DNA of 64,000 nt, from NCBI GenBank assembly GCA_910583935.1, contig CAJTZM010000001.1, positions 124,001 to 188,000 of the forward strand, in the 5' to 3' direction. The DNA is from an uncultured Oscillospiraceae bacterium (GTDB lineage Bacteria > Bacillota > Clostridia > Oscillospirales > Ruminococcaceae). A program made the translations under genes and the position numbers. Shown here in pieces: positions 51,025-60,431 of the stretch (its first letter is position 1; each line of letters starts with the position of its first letter). The notes under the pieces are model-generated. The model had not been told where the DNA came from. It ran no database searches and worked only from the letters and a program-made list of their open reading frames with translations.

Positions 51025-51468
51025 TTAATTTCCTGAAGCAAATTGGATATTCAATACACCAGGTAGCTGCTTTGCTTTTTCCAGCAGTTCCTCCTGCGAG
51101 CACTTTAATTGGTCGGTTCTAAGGGAAATCAAAACAGGCGCTACAGAATCCATAGGGATATTTTGATGAATGGTTAGAATATTCCCGCCGCTTTCTGAAA
51201 TCTGCGCCATCAGTGAAGATAAAACACCTGCCTCATCCGCCAATGCCGCAGATATCGTTATGATACAGCCGTTTAAGCTTGTATGGTACTCATGGACGAA
51301 ATCCTTGTATTTGTAAAAGGCACTGCGGGAAATACCGGCTGCCTTAGCTGCATCCGACGCACTTTTTGCTTTTCCTTGGGCCAATAATTTTTTTGCTGCA
51401 ACTGCCTTTAAATATACTTCGGGCAAAATCTGAGAATCAACTAAGAGGTATTTTGCTTTTTTCTCCAT
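51025..51468 (-). CDS. pheB: ACT-domain protein, UPF0735 / PheB family
   Basis: A 147-residue protein with an N-terminal helix-turn-helix-like part ('LPEVYLKAVAAKKLLAQGKAKSASDAAKAAGISRSAFYKYKD') and a C-terminal ACT domain. The length matches the UPF0735 family exactly. In Bacillus it is called PheB and lies before pheA; here and in other Clostridia it leads the hom-thrB genes, so it may be an amino-acid-responsive regulator. The start ATG 51468 follows taggag. Function is inferred from the domain make-up only. Confidence 0.88.
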   Translation of the reverse strand: MEKKAKYLLVDSQILPEVYLKAVAAKKLLAQGKAKSASDAAKAAGISRSAFYKYKDFVHEYHTSLNGCIITISAALADEAGVLSSLMAQISESGGNILTIHQNIPMDSVAPVLISLRTDQLKCSQEELLEKAKQLPGVLNIQFASGN

Positions 51469-51509
51469 TTTGTCTTCTCCTAAAATACGTTTGTCCTCGA
51501 ATAAAAAAC

Positions 51510-51538
51510 AATATAGCAAAACTATCTGCTGATCACAA
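51510..51538 (-). promoter_or_regulatory. Predicted sigma-A promoter of pheB-hom-thrB-lysC
   Basis: On the minus strand TTGTGA (51533-51538), a 17-base spacer and TATATT (51510-51515) with an extended-10 TGc. An imperfect operator-like palindrome (ctgctga 51527-51533 with tcagcag 51556-51562) overlaps the -35 side. Confidence 0.65.
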
Positions 51539-51772
51539 TTCGGAAAAAAGCTGATTCAGCAGAGAATACAGCAAAATATACCGATTATAAAAAATTAGCG
51601 AACGTATACTTATAAAATCGTTATTTTTCGATGATATTTGTATAAAAACCTATTTTTTTCGCACGATATTAATTAGATTTTATGCGATTTTTCTTTTCAC
51701 ATAAAGGCACTGCAAAGGTTTTAAGACTTTTATTTATAAGGCCTGTCAGGCGGATGGAGGGGATTTACATTC

Positions 51773-52843
51773 ATGAACATTGACCAAAAAAAAGATTTTC
51801 TTTTAAATACCGCCTTTTGGTCTGCTATATTTTTCTTTGCTTATTTCGGCATAAAATTTGTTTTTCAATTGTTTTGGCCTTTTTTAGCAGGTCTCTTTTT
51901 AGCCTTTCTGCTTCATCCGGCAGTAAACTGGATCAGCCGTTTTTCCTGTGCCAAAAAAAGCTTTTGGTCGGTGGCTCTTCTGGTTCTTCTGTACCTTTTA
52001 AGCGGCATCCTGCTTTGGCTGCTAAGCTGTTTGATTGTAACGGGGATTCAGCACCTGTTTGTTTTTCTTCCCAAAGTATATAAAGAACAGATCGAACCGT
52101 TTTTGACCATTCTTTCAGAACAATTTTCTGGAGGGAATATGTATGAATCCTCACGAGTCCGATCCTCTAACGAATTAATGTCACAGCTGCAAAAAACGCT
52201 AGTCGAATATTCAGCAAAAGCATTAGCTTTTTTTAGCAGTTGGCTTGGAAAAGCGCCGGGAATATTCACTGCCTTTCTATTTGCAATACTCTCTTCTTTT
52301 ATGATTTCGGTAGAGTATCAAAATATCAGTCTCTGGATCCAGCATAATACACCACGAACCGTTCACAGAATACTGCTGGATCTAAAGGAGTTTATTTTTT
52401 CTACCTTGTTTCAAATTTTGAAAGCTTATGGAATTTTGTTTCTGATTACCTTTTTAGAGCTTTCACTGGGCCTTTGGCTGCTGGAGGTGGAAAACTTTTT
52501 GTCCATGGCATTTTTTATTGCAGCAGCGGACGCGTTGCCAATTGTGGGACCTGGTATTGTATTAGTGCCTTGGGCAGTCACCTGTTGTGTAGGGGGAAGT
52601 TATTTTCAGGGAATCGGTCTTTTGGTTTTATATGGAATCATATCGTTGGTCCGAACAATTATTGAGCCGAAAATTCTTGGAAAGCAGTTTGGTCTTCATC
52701 CATTAGTTACTATTACCGCTATGTATGCCGGCGCGCAAATTTGGGGTATTTGGGGATTTATACTCGCCCCGGTGATTGTTTTGTATGGACTGCATTTGAA
52801 GCAAAAGCAGAATTGGAATTTTTCGCTGAAGAATCTATTTTAA
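51773..52843 (+). CDS. ytvI: YtvI-like sporulation integral membrane protein (AI-2E transporter family)
   Basis: A 356-residue polytopic protein of the AI-2E/PerM family: paired N-terminal helices, a soluble middle segment (about residues 100-150), then several helices with 'FFIAAADALPIVGPGIVLVPWA' and the closing 'EPKILGKQFGLHPLVTITAMYAGAQIWGIWG'. It is closest in layout to YtvI of sporeformers. Transport substrate is unknown. The start ATG 51773 follows ggagggg. A perfect terminator follows. It may be sporulation-expressed, but no sigma-E promoter was clear in the AT-rich 250-base gap upstream. Confidence 0.85.
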   Translation: MNIDQKKDFLLNTAFWSAIFFFAYFGIKFVFQLFWPFLAGLFLAFLLHPAVNWISRFSCAKKSFWSVALLVLLYLLSGILLWLLSCLIVTGIQHLFVFLPKVYKEQIEPFLTILSEQFSGGNMYESSRVRSSNELMSQLQKTLVEYSAKALAFFSSWLGKAPGIFTAFLFAILSSFMISVEYQNISLWIQHNTPRTVHRILLDLKEFIFSTLFQILKAYGILFLITFLELSLGLWLLEVENFLSMAFFIAAADALPIVGPGIVLVPWAVTCCVGGSYFQGIGLLVLYGIISLVRTIIEPKILGKQFGLHPLVTITAMYAGAQIWGIWGFILAPVIVLYGLHLKQKQNWNFSLKNLF

Positions 52844-52866
52844 GCGGGAAATATGGCTTTAGGGAT

Positions 52867-52923
52867 AAAAAAGTATTAAAAGGAGTCAATCCGGATTGGA
52901 CTGACTCCTTTTAATACTTTTTT
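52867..52923. terminator. Long bidirectional terminator between ytvI and the P-type ATPase
   Basis: Arms of about 22 bases (aaaaaagtattaaaaggagtca-type and its complement) enclose a 12-base loop, with A/T runs at both ends. It serves convergent genes. Confidence 0.88.
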
Positions 52924-52927
52924 CCAT

Positions 52928-55609
52928 TTAATTTTCCTCTAATGGATAGTGTAACTTTATTTCTTCCTGCCGTTTCTTGGTTTTACGTTTATGCTGATAG
53001 GAGATGGACAGAGAGGACAAAACAGGAACGGTAGCGCAATAAGCGGCAATTTGCCCAATTTGTCTCCAGGTGAGCGTCGTCGTCTGAAACAGCAGATTGC
53101 AGACCGGCAGATTGATGCTTAGCACTAAAACAAAGGCGGAAAATAAGACGGCGGCAATAAGCTTCCAGTTATCCAGCAGGTTGATTCTAAAAATCCCTTC
53201 GTCCTCCCTTTTACACTCGAACACATGGATAAGCTGTGTAAGCACAAGCGTTGTCAGCGCACCTGTCCGCGCTACTGTCAAATCTGCGGTGCTGCGGTAG
53301 AAAGAGGTGAAAATTGCCAGTGTGGTAAAGCCGATCAGAATTCCACGAAATACGATAGTGGATAAAAGACCATCGGAAAAAATCCCCTCCTGCCTTTTTC
53401 TTGGCGGCCTTTGCATAATGTCTTTTTCTGCCGGTTCCAGGCCTAAAGCGATGGCGGGCAGTCCGTCCGTAACCAAATTGACAATTAGAATCTGGATAGG
53501 GAGCAAAACAACGGGCATTCCCATCAGCATGCCAAAAAACATGGTCACAATCTCTCCGATATTGCATGAGAGCAGATATCGGATAAACTTCCGGATATTT
53601 TTATAGATTACCCTTCCCTCTTCGATAGCGCTTACCAAAGTGGCAAAGGAGCTGTCTAAAAGTACAACAGATGCTGCTTCTTTGGTCACATCGGTGCCAT
53701 TGCCCATTGCCACCCCAATATCCGCCTCTTTGATCGCAGGCGCGTCGTTGACGCCATCACCGGTCATGGCAACGACTTTCCCCTTCTTTTTAAAGGCTTT
53801 AACGATTCGCAGCTTATGGGCGGGTGCAACTCTCGCAAAAACGCGGATCTGCTCCAATTCTCGATCTAATTGGGCGTCGGTGATTTTATCAAGCTCCGCA
53901 CCGGTTACTACCCGTCCGCCAGGATCAAGAATTTTCAATTCCTTGGCAATTGCTGAAGCAGTAGCCATGTGATCTCCAGTGATCATAACCGTTTGAATTC
54001 CAGCTCTTTTACAGGTCTGCACCGCTTGGTATACCTCTGGTCTTGGAGGATCAATCATTCCAGACAGCCCAACAAAGATGAGATCCTTTTCCGCCTGTTC
54101 CGATTCCTCCGGCTCCTCTTTATAAGCAAAGCTCAATACCCGCAGCGCTTTCTGGGCCATCTGCTCATTTTGCGCCTGGATTTTTTTCCGGACTGAGGCA
54201 CTTAACAGCTTCACCTTTCCGTCCTCTAAATAATAGCTGCACAGCTCCAGAAGATAGTCAGGCGCACCTTTGGAAAAAAGCCATCGGTCTCCTTGGCGAT
54301 CCCGGACAATAACACTCATTCTCTTTCGCTGTGAATCAAAGGGGATTTCGAAGGTACGGGAAAAATCCCTTAGGGTTTTGTTGACGGAAAAATGTGCATT
54401 TTTTGCCATGGTCAGAAGAGCTGTCTCTGTTGGATCGCCTTGTATAGCCTGTTTTTCCTTTTCCTCTTGTGCGGAAAGTACCGAATTGTTGCACAAAATC
54501 GCGATCTCCATCAAGCGTTTTACATCTTGTGATTCTGCAGCGTCCATATTATCCTGCGAGAGGAAACGCTGGTCCTTTTTCGCAGAAGCGTTTAAATAAA
54601 AATGCTGTTTGGGGACTGCGATTTCCTGTACAGTCATTCGATTTTCGGTGAGTGTCCCTGTTTTATCCGTGCAGATAACCTGGGCGCATCCCATCGTTTC
54701 CACCGCATGCAGTTTTCGAATCAAAGCCCCTCTTTTTACCATTCTGGATACGGCGAGGGCAAGGGCAATCGTCACGACGGCAGGCAGCCCTTCCGGGATG
54801 GCGGCAACCGCTAAAGAAATCCCTGTTAACAGCATATCGAATATGGGTTCTCCCCGAAGGATTCCTGTTAAAGTGACAATTGCACAGATTAAAAGGCATC
54901 CAACGCCGATATATTTTCCCAGACTGCCCAGCTTTTCCTGCAAGGGTGTTTTCTCCGTTCCAATGGTGTCCAGCATACCGGCGATCTGCCCCATCTGTGT
55001 TTTCATGCCTGTATCGGACACAATGGCTTTTCCCCGCCCTTTTGTGATGGTAGTGCCCATGTAGACCATGTCTTTGCGAAAGCCATCTGAGCCCTCGTCT
55101 TGCGGCAGCTGTGTTTTGTTTACCGGATGGGACTCACCGGACAGCATAGCTTCGTCGGCTTGTAAAAGCACAGCCTCGACTATTTGGGCGTCAGCCGCAA
55201 CCCGGTCCCCCGCCTCTAGTACCAGTAGATCACCTGGAACGGCATCGGCCGCGGGAATTTCTGTCTGTATTCCGTCACGAATTACCTTTGCGGTGGGAGC
55301 GGCCATATTTTTTAACGCTTCCAAAGTCTTTTCCGTTTTATATTCCTGTAAAAAGCCAAGGGTCGCGTTAATCAATACAATAACTACGATGGTTAATGCC
55401 TCAACAGCTTCACCCATTAAAACCGAAATGATGGTAGCGCCTAATAAAATCATCACCATGAAATCCTTAAACTGTCCAGCAAAAATTTTCGCTGGATGGA
55501 CAGCTTTTTTATGTGATAAGAGATTTTCTCCGTATTTTGCCAGTCTTTTTTCCGCTTCTGTGGTCGAAAGACCGGTACGAAGGGAATCCGTTCGGCTTGC
55601 TCTTGCCAT
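52928..55609 (-). CDS. Calcium-type cation P-type ATPase
   Basis: An 893-residue P-type ATPase of the PMCA/SERCA class, exporting Ca2+ from the cytosol. It has the actuator 'MLSGES', transmembrane 'PEGLPAVVTIALAL' (M4 ion site), phosphorylation 'CTDKTGTLTENRMTV', the nucleotide domain 'FSKGAPDYLL' and the hinge 'MTGDGVNDAPAIKEADIGVAMG', with ten predicted membrane helices. The M4 Pro-Glu-Gly-Leu-Pro and M6 Asn/Asp pattern favour Ca2+ over Mg2+ or Mn2+, though cation choice is inferred. ATG 55609 is preferred to the ATG two codons upstream because gggagg sits 6-7 bases before it. Confidence 0.92.
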   Translation of the reverse strand: MARASRTDSLRTGLSTTEAEKRLAKYGENLLSHKKAVHPAKIFAGQFKDFMVMILLGATIISVLMGEAVEALTIVVIVLINATLGFLQEYKTEKTLEALKNMAAPTAKVIRDGIQTEIPAADAVPGDLLVLEAGDRVAADAQIVEAVLLQADEAMLSGESHPVNKTQLPQDEGSDGFRKDMVYMGTTITKGRGKAIVSDTGMKTQMGQIAGMLDTIGTEKTPLQEKLGSLGKYIGVGCLLICAIVTLTGILRGEPIFDMLLTGISLAVAAIPEGLPAVVTIALALAVSRMVKRGALIRKLHAVETMGCAQVICTDKTGTLTENRMTVQEIAVPKQHFYLNASAKKDQRFLSQDNMDAAESQDVKRLMEIAILCNNSVLSAQEEKEKQAIQGDPTETALLTMAKNAHFSVNKTLRDFSRTFEIPFDSQRKRMSVIVRDRQGDRWLFSKGAPDYLLELCSYYLEDGKVKLLSASVRKKIQAQNEQMAQKALRVLSFAYKEEPEESEQAEKDLIFVGLSGMIDPPRPEVYQAVQTCKRAGIQTVMITGDHMATASAIAKELKILDPGGRVVTGAELDKITDAQLDRELEQIRVFARVAPAHKLRIVKAFKKKGKVVAMTGDGVNDAPAIKEADIGVAMGNGTDVTKEAASVVLLDSSFATLVSAIEEGRVIYKNIRKFIRYLLSCNIGEIVTMFFGMLMGMPVVLLPIQILIVNLVTDGLPAIALGLEPAEKDIMQRPPRKRQEGIFSDGLLSTIVFRGILIGFTTLAIFTSFYRSTADLTVARTGALTTLVLTQLIHVFECKREDEGIFRINLLDNWKLIAAVLFSAFVLVLSINLPVCNLLFQTTTLTWRQIGQIAAYCATVPVLSSLSISYQHKRKTKKRQEEIKLHYPLEEN

Positions 55610-55684
55610 TTTCATCCTCCCAATCTTTTCCTGTGTGACAGTTCGTCCGATTGATATCTATTCTAGGCCAGTCCGATTTATTCC

Positions 55685-55713
55685 TTTACGACAGAGGACA
55701 AAATGTGTAAAAT
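55685..55713 (+). promoter_or_regulatory. Predicted promoter of sbcD-sbcC
   Basis: TTTACG (55685-55690), a 17-base spacer and TAAAAT (55708-55713), 30 bases before the sbcD start. Confidence 0.5.
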
Positions 55714-55742
55714 AAGGAGTGTGTGGAAGGAGATTGCCTATA

Positions 55743-56921
55743 ATGAAATGGATTCATACGTCCGATCTACATATCGGAAAGCAGATAAACGAATTTTCTC
55801 TGCTGGAGGACCAGCGCTTTTTTCTGGATCAGCTGGCAAAACTTGCTCAGATAGAGCAGGCGGATGCGCTTTTACTTTCTGGGGATCTATACGATCGTTC
55901 TGTCCCTCCTGCCGAGGCAGTAAAAGTGTTGGATGCATTTTTAAGCCATGTAATTTTGGAGCTAAAAATTCCTGTGATCGCCATTGCAGGAAATCATGAC
56001 AGTCCGCAGCGTCTGGATTTTTGCAGCAGGCTTTTGCGTTCCTCCGGCCTGTACATTACGGGGCAATATCAAAAGCAATGGGAAAAGGTCACTCTTTTCG
56101 ATACATTAGGTCCGGTTCATTTTTATCTGTGTCCATATTTGGAACCAGCGCTGGTCCGCGCGGATTTCCCGGGAAAAGAGCTCCGTTCTTTTGACGATGC
56201 GTTTTCTGCTGTCTGCCGCCAAAACCTTCCATCGATTGATTTTTCACAGCGGAATGTTCTTTTGGCCCATGGCTTTTTTTCTTATCTGAAAAATCCCGAT
56301 TCTGTGGCCCGAAGCGAATCGGAGGTATCTTTAGGCGGCAGTGATTTGATTGATGCTAAGCAGCTGGAAAATTTTGATTATGTTGCCTTAGGCCATATTC
56401 ACCGGCCTCAAAGCACCGGAAAAGAACATCTATGCTATAGTGGATCTCCGCTTAAATATTCACAGTCAGAAATTCCTTATTCTAAATCAGTCGTTGTTGC
56501 CGAGCTAAAGGAAAAAGGCAGTCTTTACCTGAAAAGGCAGGCGCTTCCGCCTCTGCGGGAAATGCGGGTGATCCAAGGATATTTTGATCAGATCCTGCAA
56601 AGAGTTCCGGAACTGCGGGAAAAGGAAGATCTGATTTTTTTCTCTTTGTTCGATCACACTTTAATTCCGAATGCGATGAATCGTCTGCGGGCGGTTTATC
56701 CCAACGCGCTGGGCCTTTCTATGAAACGACAGGAAGATGACAGCGCAGATCTTTTGCCTGCGCGAAAAGCATCAAAACCGGTGAAAGACCTATTCGAGGA
56801 ATTTTATCAATTCATCACCGGAGAAGAGCTGATACAGGAACAAAGCGAGATTGTGCAGGAGGCCTGTGACTGGATACAATTGGGAGGTGAAGCGGATGAA
56901 ACCCATTCGCCTGGAATTTAA
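55743..56921 (+). CDS. sbcD: SbcD/Mre11 nuclease subunit
   Basis: A 392-residue metallophosphoesterase exo/endonuclease. The phosphoesterase motifs are clear: 'HTSDLHIGK', 'LLSGDLYDRSVP', 'IAGNHDSPQRLDF' and 'LGHIHRPQ'. With SbcC it processes DNA ends and hairpins in double-strand-break repair. ATG 55743, after aaggag, is preferred to the upstream GTG 55719. It overlaps sbcC by 26 bases. Confidence 0.95.
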   Translation: MKWIHTSDLHIGKQINEFSLLEDQRFFLDQLAKLAQIEQADALLLSGDLYDRSVPPAEAVKVLDAFLSHVILELKIPVIAIAGNHDSPQRLDFCSRLLRSSGLYITGQYQKQWEKVTLFDTLGPVHFYLCPYLEPALVRADFPGKELRSFDDAFSAVCRQNLPSIDFSQRNVLLAHGFFSYLKNPDSVARSESEVSLGGSDLIDAKQLENFDYVALGHIHRPQSTGKEHLCYSGSPLKYSQSEIPYSKSVVVAELKEKGSLYLKRQALPPLREMRVIQGYFDQILQRVPELREKEDLIFFSLFDHTLIPNAMNRLRAVYPNALGLSMKRQEDDSADLLPARKASKPVKDLFEEFYQFITGEELIQEQSEIVQEACDWIQLGGEADETHSPGI

Positions 56922-59877
56922 TGCGTTTGGCCCTTTTTCCAAAAACGAAGCGATTGATTTTGAAGCGGTCACAGCATCCGGGATTTTTTTGATCAGCGGC
57001 CCCACTGGGGCAGGCAAAACAACCATTTTTGACGGGATATGCTTCGCTTTATATGGAGAGGCCAGCGGATCATTGCGGCAGAATGAAGATTTTAAAAGCG
57101 ATTTTTCGGACCCCTCTGCCTGTTGCTTTGTCCGATATACCTTCTCTGTTCGGGACAAAAGATTTGAGGTTTACCGTGCGCCTAAACAGAAAAAACAGAA
57201 GAAAAATGGAGAGATGGCCACAGCAGCAGCCAAAGCAGAGCTGGTCCTGCCGGATCAGACCATCGTTACAGGTCCTGCTGCCGTCAACGCCAGGCTAAAG
57301 GAGATTATAGGGCTTTCTGCCAAGCAGTTTAAGCAGATCACCATGCTGGCACAGGGCGATTTTCGGCGTTTTTTAGATGCATCCAGTGAAGAAAAAACGT
57401 TAATTTTTCGCCATATTTTTGATACGGAAAAGTTTGACCGCTTTACACTCTTTTTGGAGAAGGAGACGCAAAGGTCCTCTTCCCAAATGGAACGAGAGCA
57501 GCAAATGCTCGATTTTCACCTTAAATGCCTTACGAAACGGGAGGATAAAGCTTTTTCTCAGCTTTTGGAAACAGAATATCCGGTGGTTCCACGGATCTTA
57601 GATCGTCTCTCTGTTTTTTTAAAGGAAGACCAAGAAGCGCTTTCACAATGTCAAAAAAGGATATCCCAGCTCGAAAAGCAATGCGCTGGTTTGCATATTG
57701 AAGCACACCGGCTAAACAACCAGCGGCTGCGGGATTTGGAAAAACGTAAAAGTGAATGGCAAGAGCTCTCCGCAAAAAAGCCGAAGATGCAGCGCTTACA
57801 AAAGCAAGTAAAGCTATTAAAAAATACAAAGGAGCTGCTTCCTCTCTGGCAAAAAAAAGAGGAAGAGTCCGAAGAAATCAAAACGCTGGAAAAAGCTTTG
57901 ATGGAGAAGCAAGAGACCCTAGCTTCCCTTTTTGTAAAGCAGAAGCAAGCCCAAGAAAAAGCGGAAAAAGCAGGTATGGATCTGGCGGGAAAAGATGGCC
58001 TTCTTTCTGAAATCACATTTTTGCAAACGCTTTTCCCACTGCTTGAAGAACAGGAGGAACTGAATCGATCCATTGCAGAATGCCAAAAAAGCCTTTTGCA
58101 AACGGAGCAGGAGCTGGCTTTTTCCGATGTATTGACCGCATACAATTTGCAGAAGGATATAGCAGCTAATCTAAAAAAGCAGGATGAAATTTTGCGGAGT
58201 ATGACGCATGCTATAAAAGAAAAAGAACAGATGACGGTCCTTTTTCGCCGCCAAAAAGAACAATATTTGTCCCTTTATGCCCTTTTTTTTGACGCGCAGG
58301 CCGGCATTCTCGCCTCAAAATTAGAAAACGGCGTCCCTTGTCCGGTTTGCGGCAGCCGGGAGCATCCGCATCCCGCTGCGCTGCAAAGCCACCCTCCAAC
58401 CCAGGAGGAGCTCCGCGCGGCCCACGATGCAGCAGAGAAAACGGCTCAGCAGCTGGCTGCTTTAAAACTGCAGATAGAGAAAATAAGCAGCGATTCTGAG
58501 AAAAGCCTTTTTCCTTTACAGGAAATTATTCAGAAAAATGAAACAGAACAAAGGGAATTACTGACAAATGCAATGAAAAAAACTTCCCTTTTACAAAAGC
58601 AGTCCCAAATACAGCTTTATGATTTAAAAAGCTCACTTCAGGAAAAGAGGACTGCGCTATCCCATCCGCCGGATTTACCAGATCAGGATGCCGTTCAAAG
58701 ATTTGTCGAAAACAGCCGCCGCCGTCAACAATCGAATCAAAGCGTTTTGGCGCTGCAGCAAAAAAGGTTAGAAGCACTAATGAAAAAGCTGCCCGCCAAG
58801 GTTCAGTCTAAGGAGGATCTGACGAGCAAAGTCATGCAGCTTCAGTCATCTATCGCACTTTTGGAAGCTTCAGCAGAAAAAACGCAGAAGGATCTACAGG
58901 AAATCCAATCGCAGATCCGACTTTCTCATCAGTCGATAGATGATAGCAAAGCCCGAATCGAAACGCTTCGAAAAAAGAGCGAATTGACACAATCTCATTT
59001 TTTTGCCACTCTTTCTTCCCTTTTTCCCCAGGGCCAGGATGATTTTTTAGACGCCTGCGCCCAAATTGGGCAAATTCCAGCAATGGAAGCAGAGCTTGAG
59101 CATTATAAGCTTACTGCTACCTCTCTGTCCGGGCAAATTCGCCAGCTACAGGAGCAGACAAATCATGTAAAGCAAATAGACATTACAGAATTACTGAGAC
59201 AGGAGCGGAGATTTCAAGAACAAATTCAAAAAGAACGGGAGTGCGCTTCTTCCGTTCAGCTTCGTTTGCGTAACGATACGGCACATTTCGAGGAAATTCA
59301 GTCGTCCTATCAGGCGATTGAAAAGGTGGAGGCGCACTACCGGCAGGTCAACGAGCTTTTTCGAATCGCCAGTGGAAATAATGCGCAGCGGATATCCTTT
59401 GAGCGTTATGTTCTGGGATTTTATTTCGACGCTATTGTCTCTTTTGCCAACCATCGGCTGGAAACATTGAGTGAGGGCCGGTATGTCCTGTGTCGGAAAA
59501 AAGACAGGGAGAAGTTTGGCCGCTCCTCCGGGTTGGATCTGGAGGTTCTAGATCAATACAGTGGAAAAAAACGTCCTACCTCTACCCTTTCCGGCGGAGA
59601 GTCCTTCAAAACAGCTTTAGCCCTGGCTCTTAGTCTGGCGGATGTTGTACAGATGTTTGCCGGCGGTATTGTGATTGACACAATGTTTATTGATGAAGGG
59701 TTTGGTTCATTGGATTCGGAATCTCTAAAAAATGCGGTCGATACGCTCCTTGCGCTTGGTAACGGCGATCGCCTGGTAGGGATTATTTCCCATGTGCCGC
59801 AGCTCAAGGAGCAGATCAACCGCCAAATTCAGGTACTGCCTGATTATAATGGGAGTACCATAAAAATACAGGCTTAG
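56896..59877 (+). CDS. sbcC: SbcC/Rad50 ATPase subunit
   Basis: A 993-residue SMC-family ATPase, partner of SbcD. It has Walker A 'GPTGAGKTT' near residues 35-43, long Glu/Lys-rich coiled coils, and a zinc hook 'CPVCG' near residue 480. The C-terminal half has the ABC signature 'STLSGGESFKTALALALSLADVV' and Walker B 'MFIDEGFGSLD'. The start ATG 56896 follows gggaggtg. Length is typical. The two subunits form a clamp that tethers DNA ends while SbcD cuts. Confidence 0.95.
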   Translation: MKPIRLEFNAFGPFSKNEAIDFEAVTASGIFLISGPTGAGKTTIFDGICFALYGEASGSLRQNEDFKSDFSDPSACCFVRYTFSVRDKRFEVYRAPKQKKQKKNGEMATAAAKAELVLPDQTIVTGPAAVNARLKEIIGLSAKQFKQITMLAQGDFRRFLDASSEEKTLIFRHIFDTEKFDRFTLFLEKETQRSSSQMEREQQMLDFHLKCLTKREDKAFSQLLETEYPVVPRILDRLSVFLKEDQEALSQCQKRISQLEKQCAGLHIEAHRLNNQRLRDLEKRKSEWQELSAKKPKMQRLQKQVKLLKNTKELLPLWQKKEEESEEIKTLEKALMEKQETLASLFVKQKQAQEKAEKAGMDLAGKDGLLSEITFLQTLFPLLEEQEELNRSIAECQKSLLQTEQELAFSDVLTAYNLQKDIAANLKKQDEILRSMTHAIKEKEQMTVLFRRQKEQYLSLYALFFDAQAGILASKLENGVPCPVCGSREHPHPAALQSHPPTQEELRAAHDAAEKTAQQLAALKLQIEKISSDSEKSLFPLQEIIQKNETEQRELLTNAMKKTSLLQKQSQIQLYDLKSSLQEKRTALSHPPDLPDQDAVQRFVENSRRRQQSNQSVLALQQKRLEALMKKLPAKVQSKEDLTSKVMQLQSSIALLEASAEKTQKDLQEIQSQIRLSHQSIDDSKARIETLRKKSELTQSHFFATLSSLFPQGQDDFLDACAQIGQIPAMEAELEHYKLTATSLSGQIRQLQEQTNHVKQIDITELLRQERRFQEQIQKERECASSVQLRLRNDTAHFEEIQSSYQAIEKVEAHYRQVNELFRIASGNNAQRISFERYVLGFYFDAIVSFANHRLETLSEGRYVLCRKKDREKFGRSSGLDLEVLDQYSGKKRPTSTLSGGESFKTALALALSLADVVQMFAGGIVIDTMFIDEGFGSLDSESLKNAVDTLLALGNGDRLVGIISHVPQLKEQINRQIQVLPDYNGSTIKIQA

Positions 59878-59891
59878 CGGAGGGATGTAAA

Positions 59892-60323
59892 ATGAAAACG
59901 ATCGATGAATACTCCTACCAGTGCGGCGTCATTGACTGCTTTAACGAGATGGTTCGGGCCGGATTGAAAAAAATTGCTTTGAGCCATCCGACTGATTCTG
60001 TAATACAGCGAGATGACCTGCTCCCCTTTTCCCGGGAAATATGCCGAAAATACAAAACGCAATTTTATGTCGAGGATGATCCGCTGATCACAGACCTGTT
60101 TCCAGTGTCGTTGAATCGGGGAAAATACAATATCATCTTTTATAAGGATGCGGCGGAGCTTCAGGAATATCTGGATATCAAGTCAGAAAAAAAGCGGCTT
60201 CTCACAAAAAATCTATATTGCGGTAAGGCCCGAACAGAAATTGCCCTCCGTTTTGGAAGACTTCTTTCCTATCCGGATGAAGGAATTCTCCATCTGATAC
60301 AGGAAAATCGGGAATTAGAATAA
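59892..60323 (+). CDS. Unknown 143-residue protein downstream of sbcC
   Basis: A 143-residue soluble, mixed alpha/beta-looking protein with no signal or membrane segment. A motif 'ARTEIALRFGRLLSYPDEGI' near the C-terminus and an N-terminal 'SYQCGVIDCFNEMVRAGLKKIALSHP' with two cysteines are the main landmarks. I do not recognise the family. It begins 14 bases after sbcC with cggaggg before ATG 59892, so it is the third gene of the sbcDC operon. A role in DNA-end processing is only suggested by position. Confidence 0.72.
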   Translation: MKTIDEYSYQCGVIDCFNEMVRAGLKKIALSHPTDSVIQRDDLLPFSREICRKYKTQFYVEDDPLITDLFPVSLNRGKYNIIFYKDAAELQEYLDIKSEKKRLLTKNLYCGKARTEIALRFGRLLSYPDEGILHLIQENRELE

Positions 60324-60352
60324 AATCATTTTTCTCCCGCTGTTTTGACAGA

Positions 60353-60410
60353 AAAAACCTTCTGATTTTATAAGCCGCGTTCTGCCGCCAAACAAAATCA
60401 GAAGGTTTTA
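60353..60410. terminator. Bidirectional terminator between the sbc operon and the DUF362 gene
   Basis: Arms aaaaaccttctgatttt (60353-60369) and aaaatcagaaggtttta (60394-60410) pair over about 16 bases with a 24-base loop. They sit between two convergent units. Confidence 0.75.
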
Positions 60411-60431
60411 TGTGCCTGCTTGTAGAATCTT

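Noticed and set aside
55068..55715. 215-codon frame antisense to the 5' part of the P-type ATPase
   Set aside because: A mirror of the conserved ATPase sequence; no independent support.
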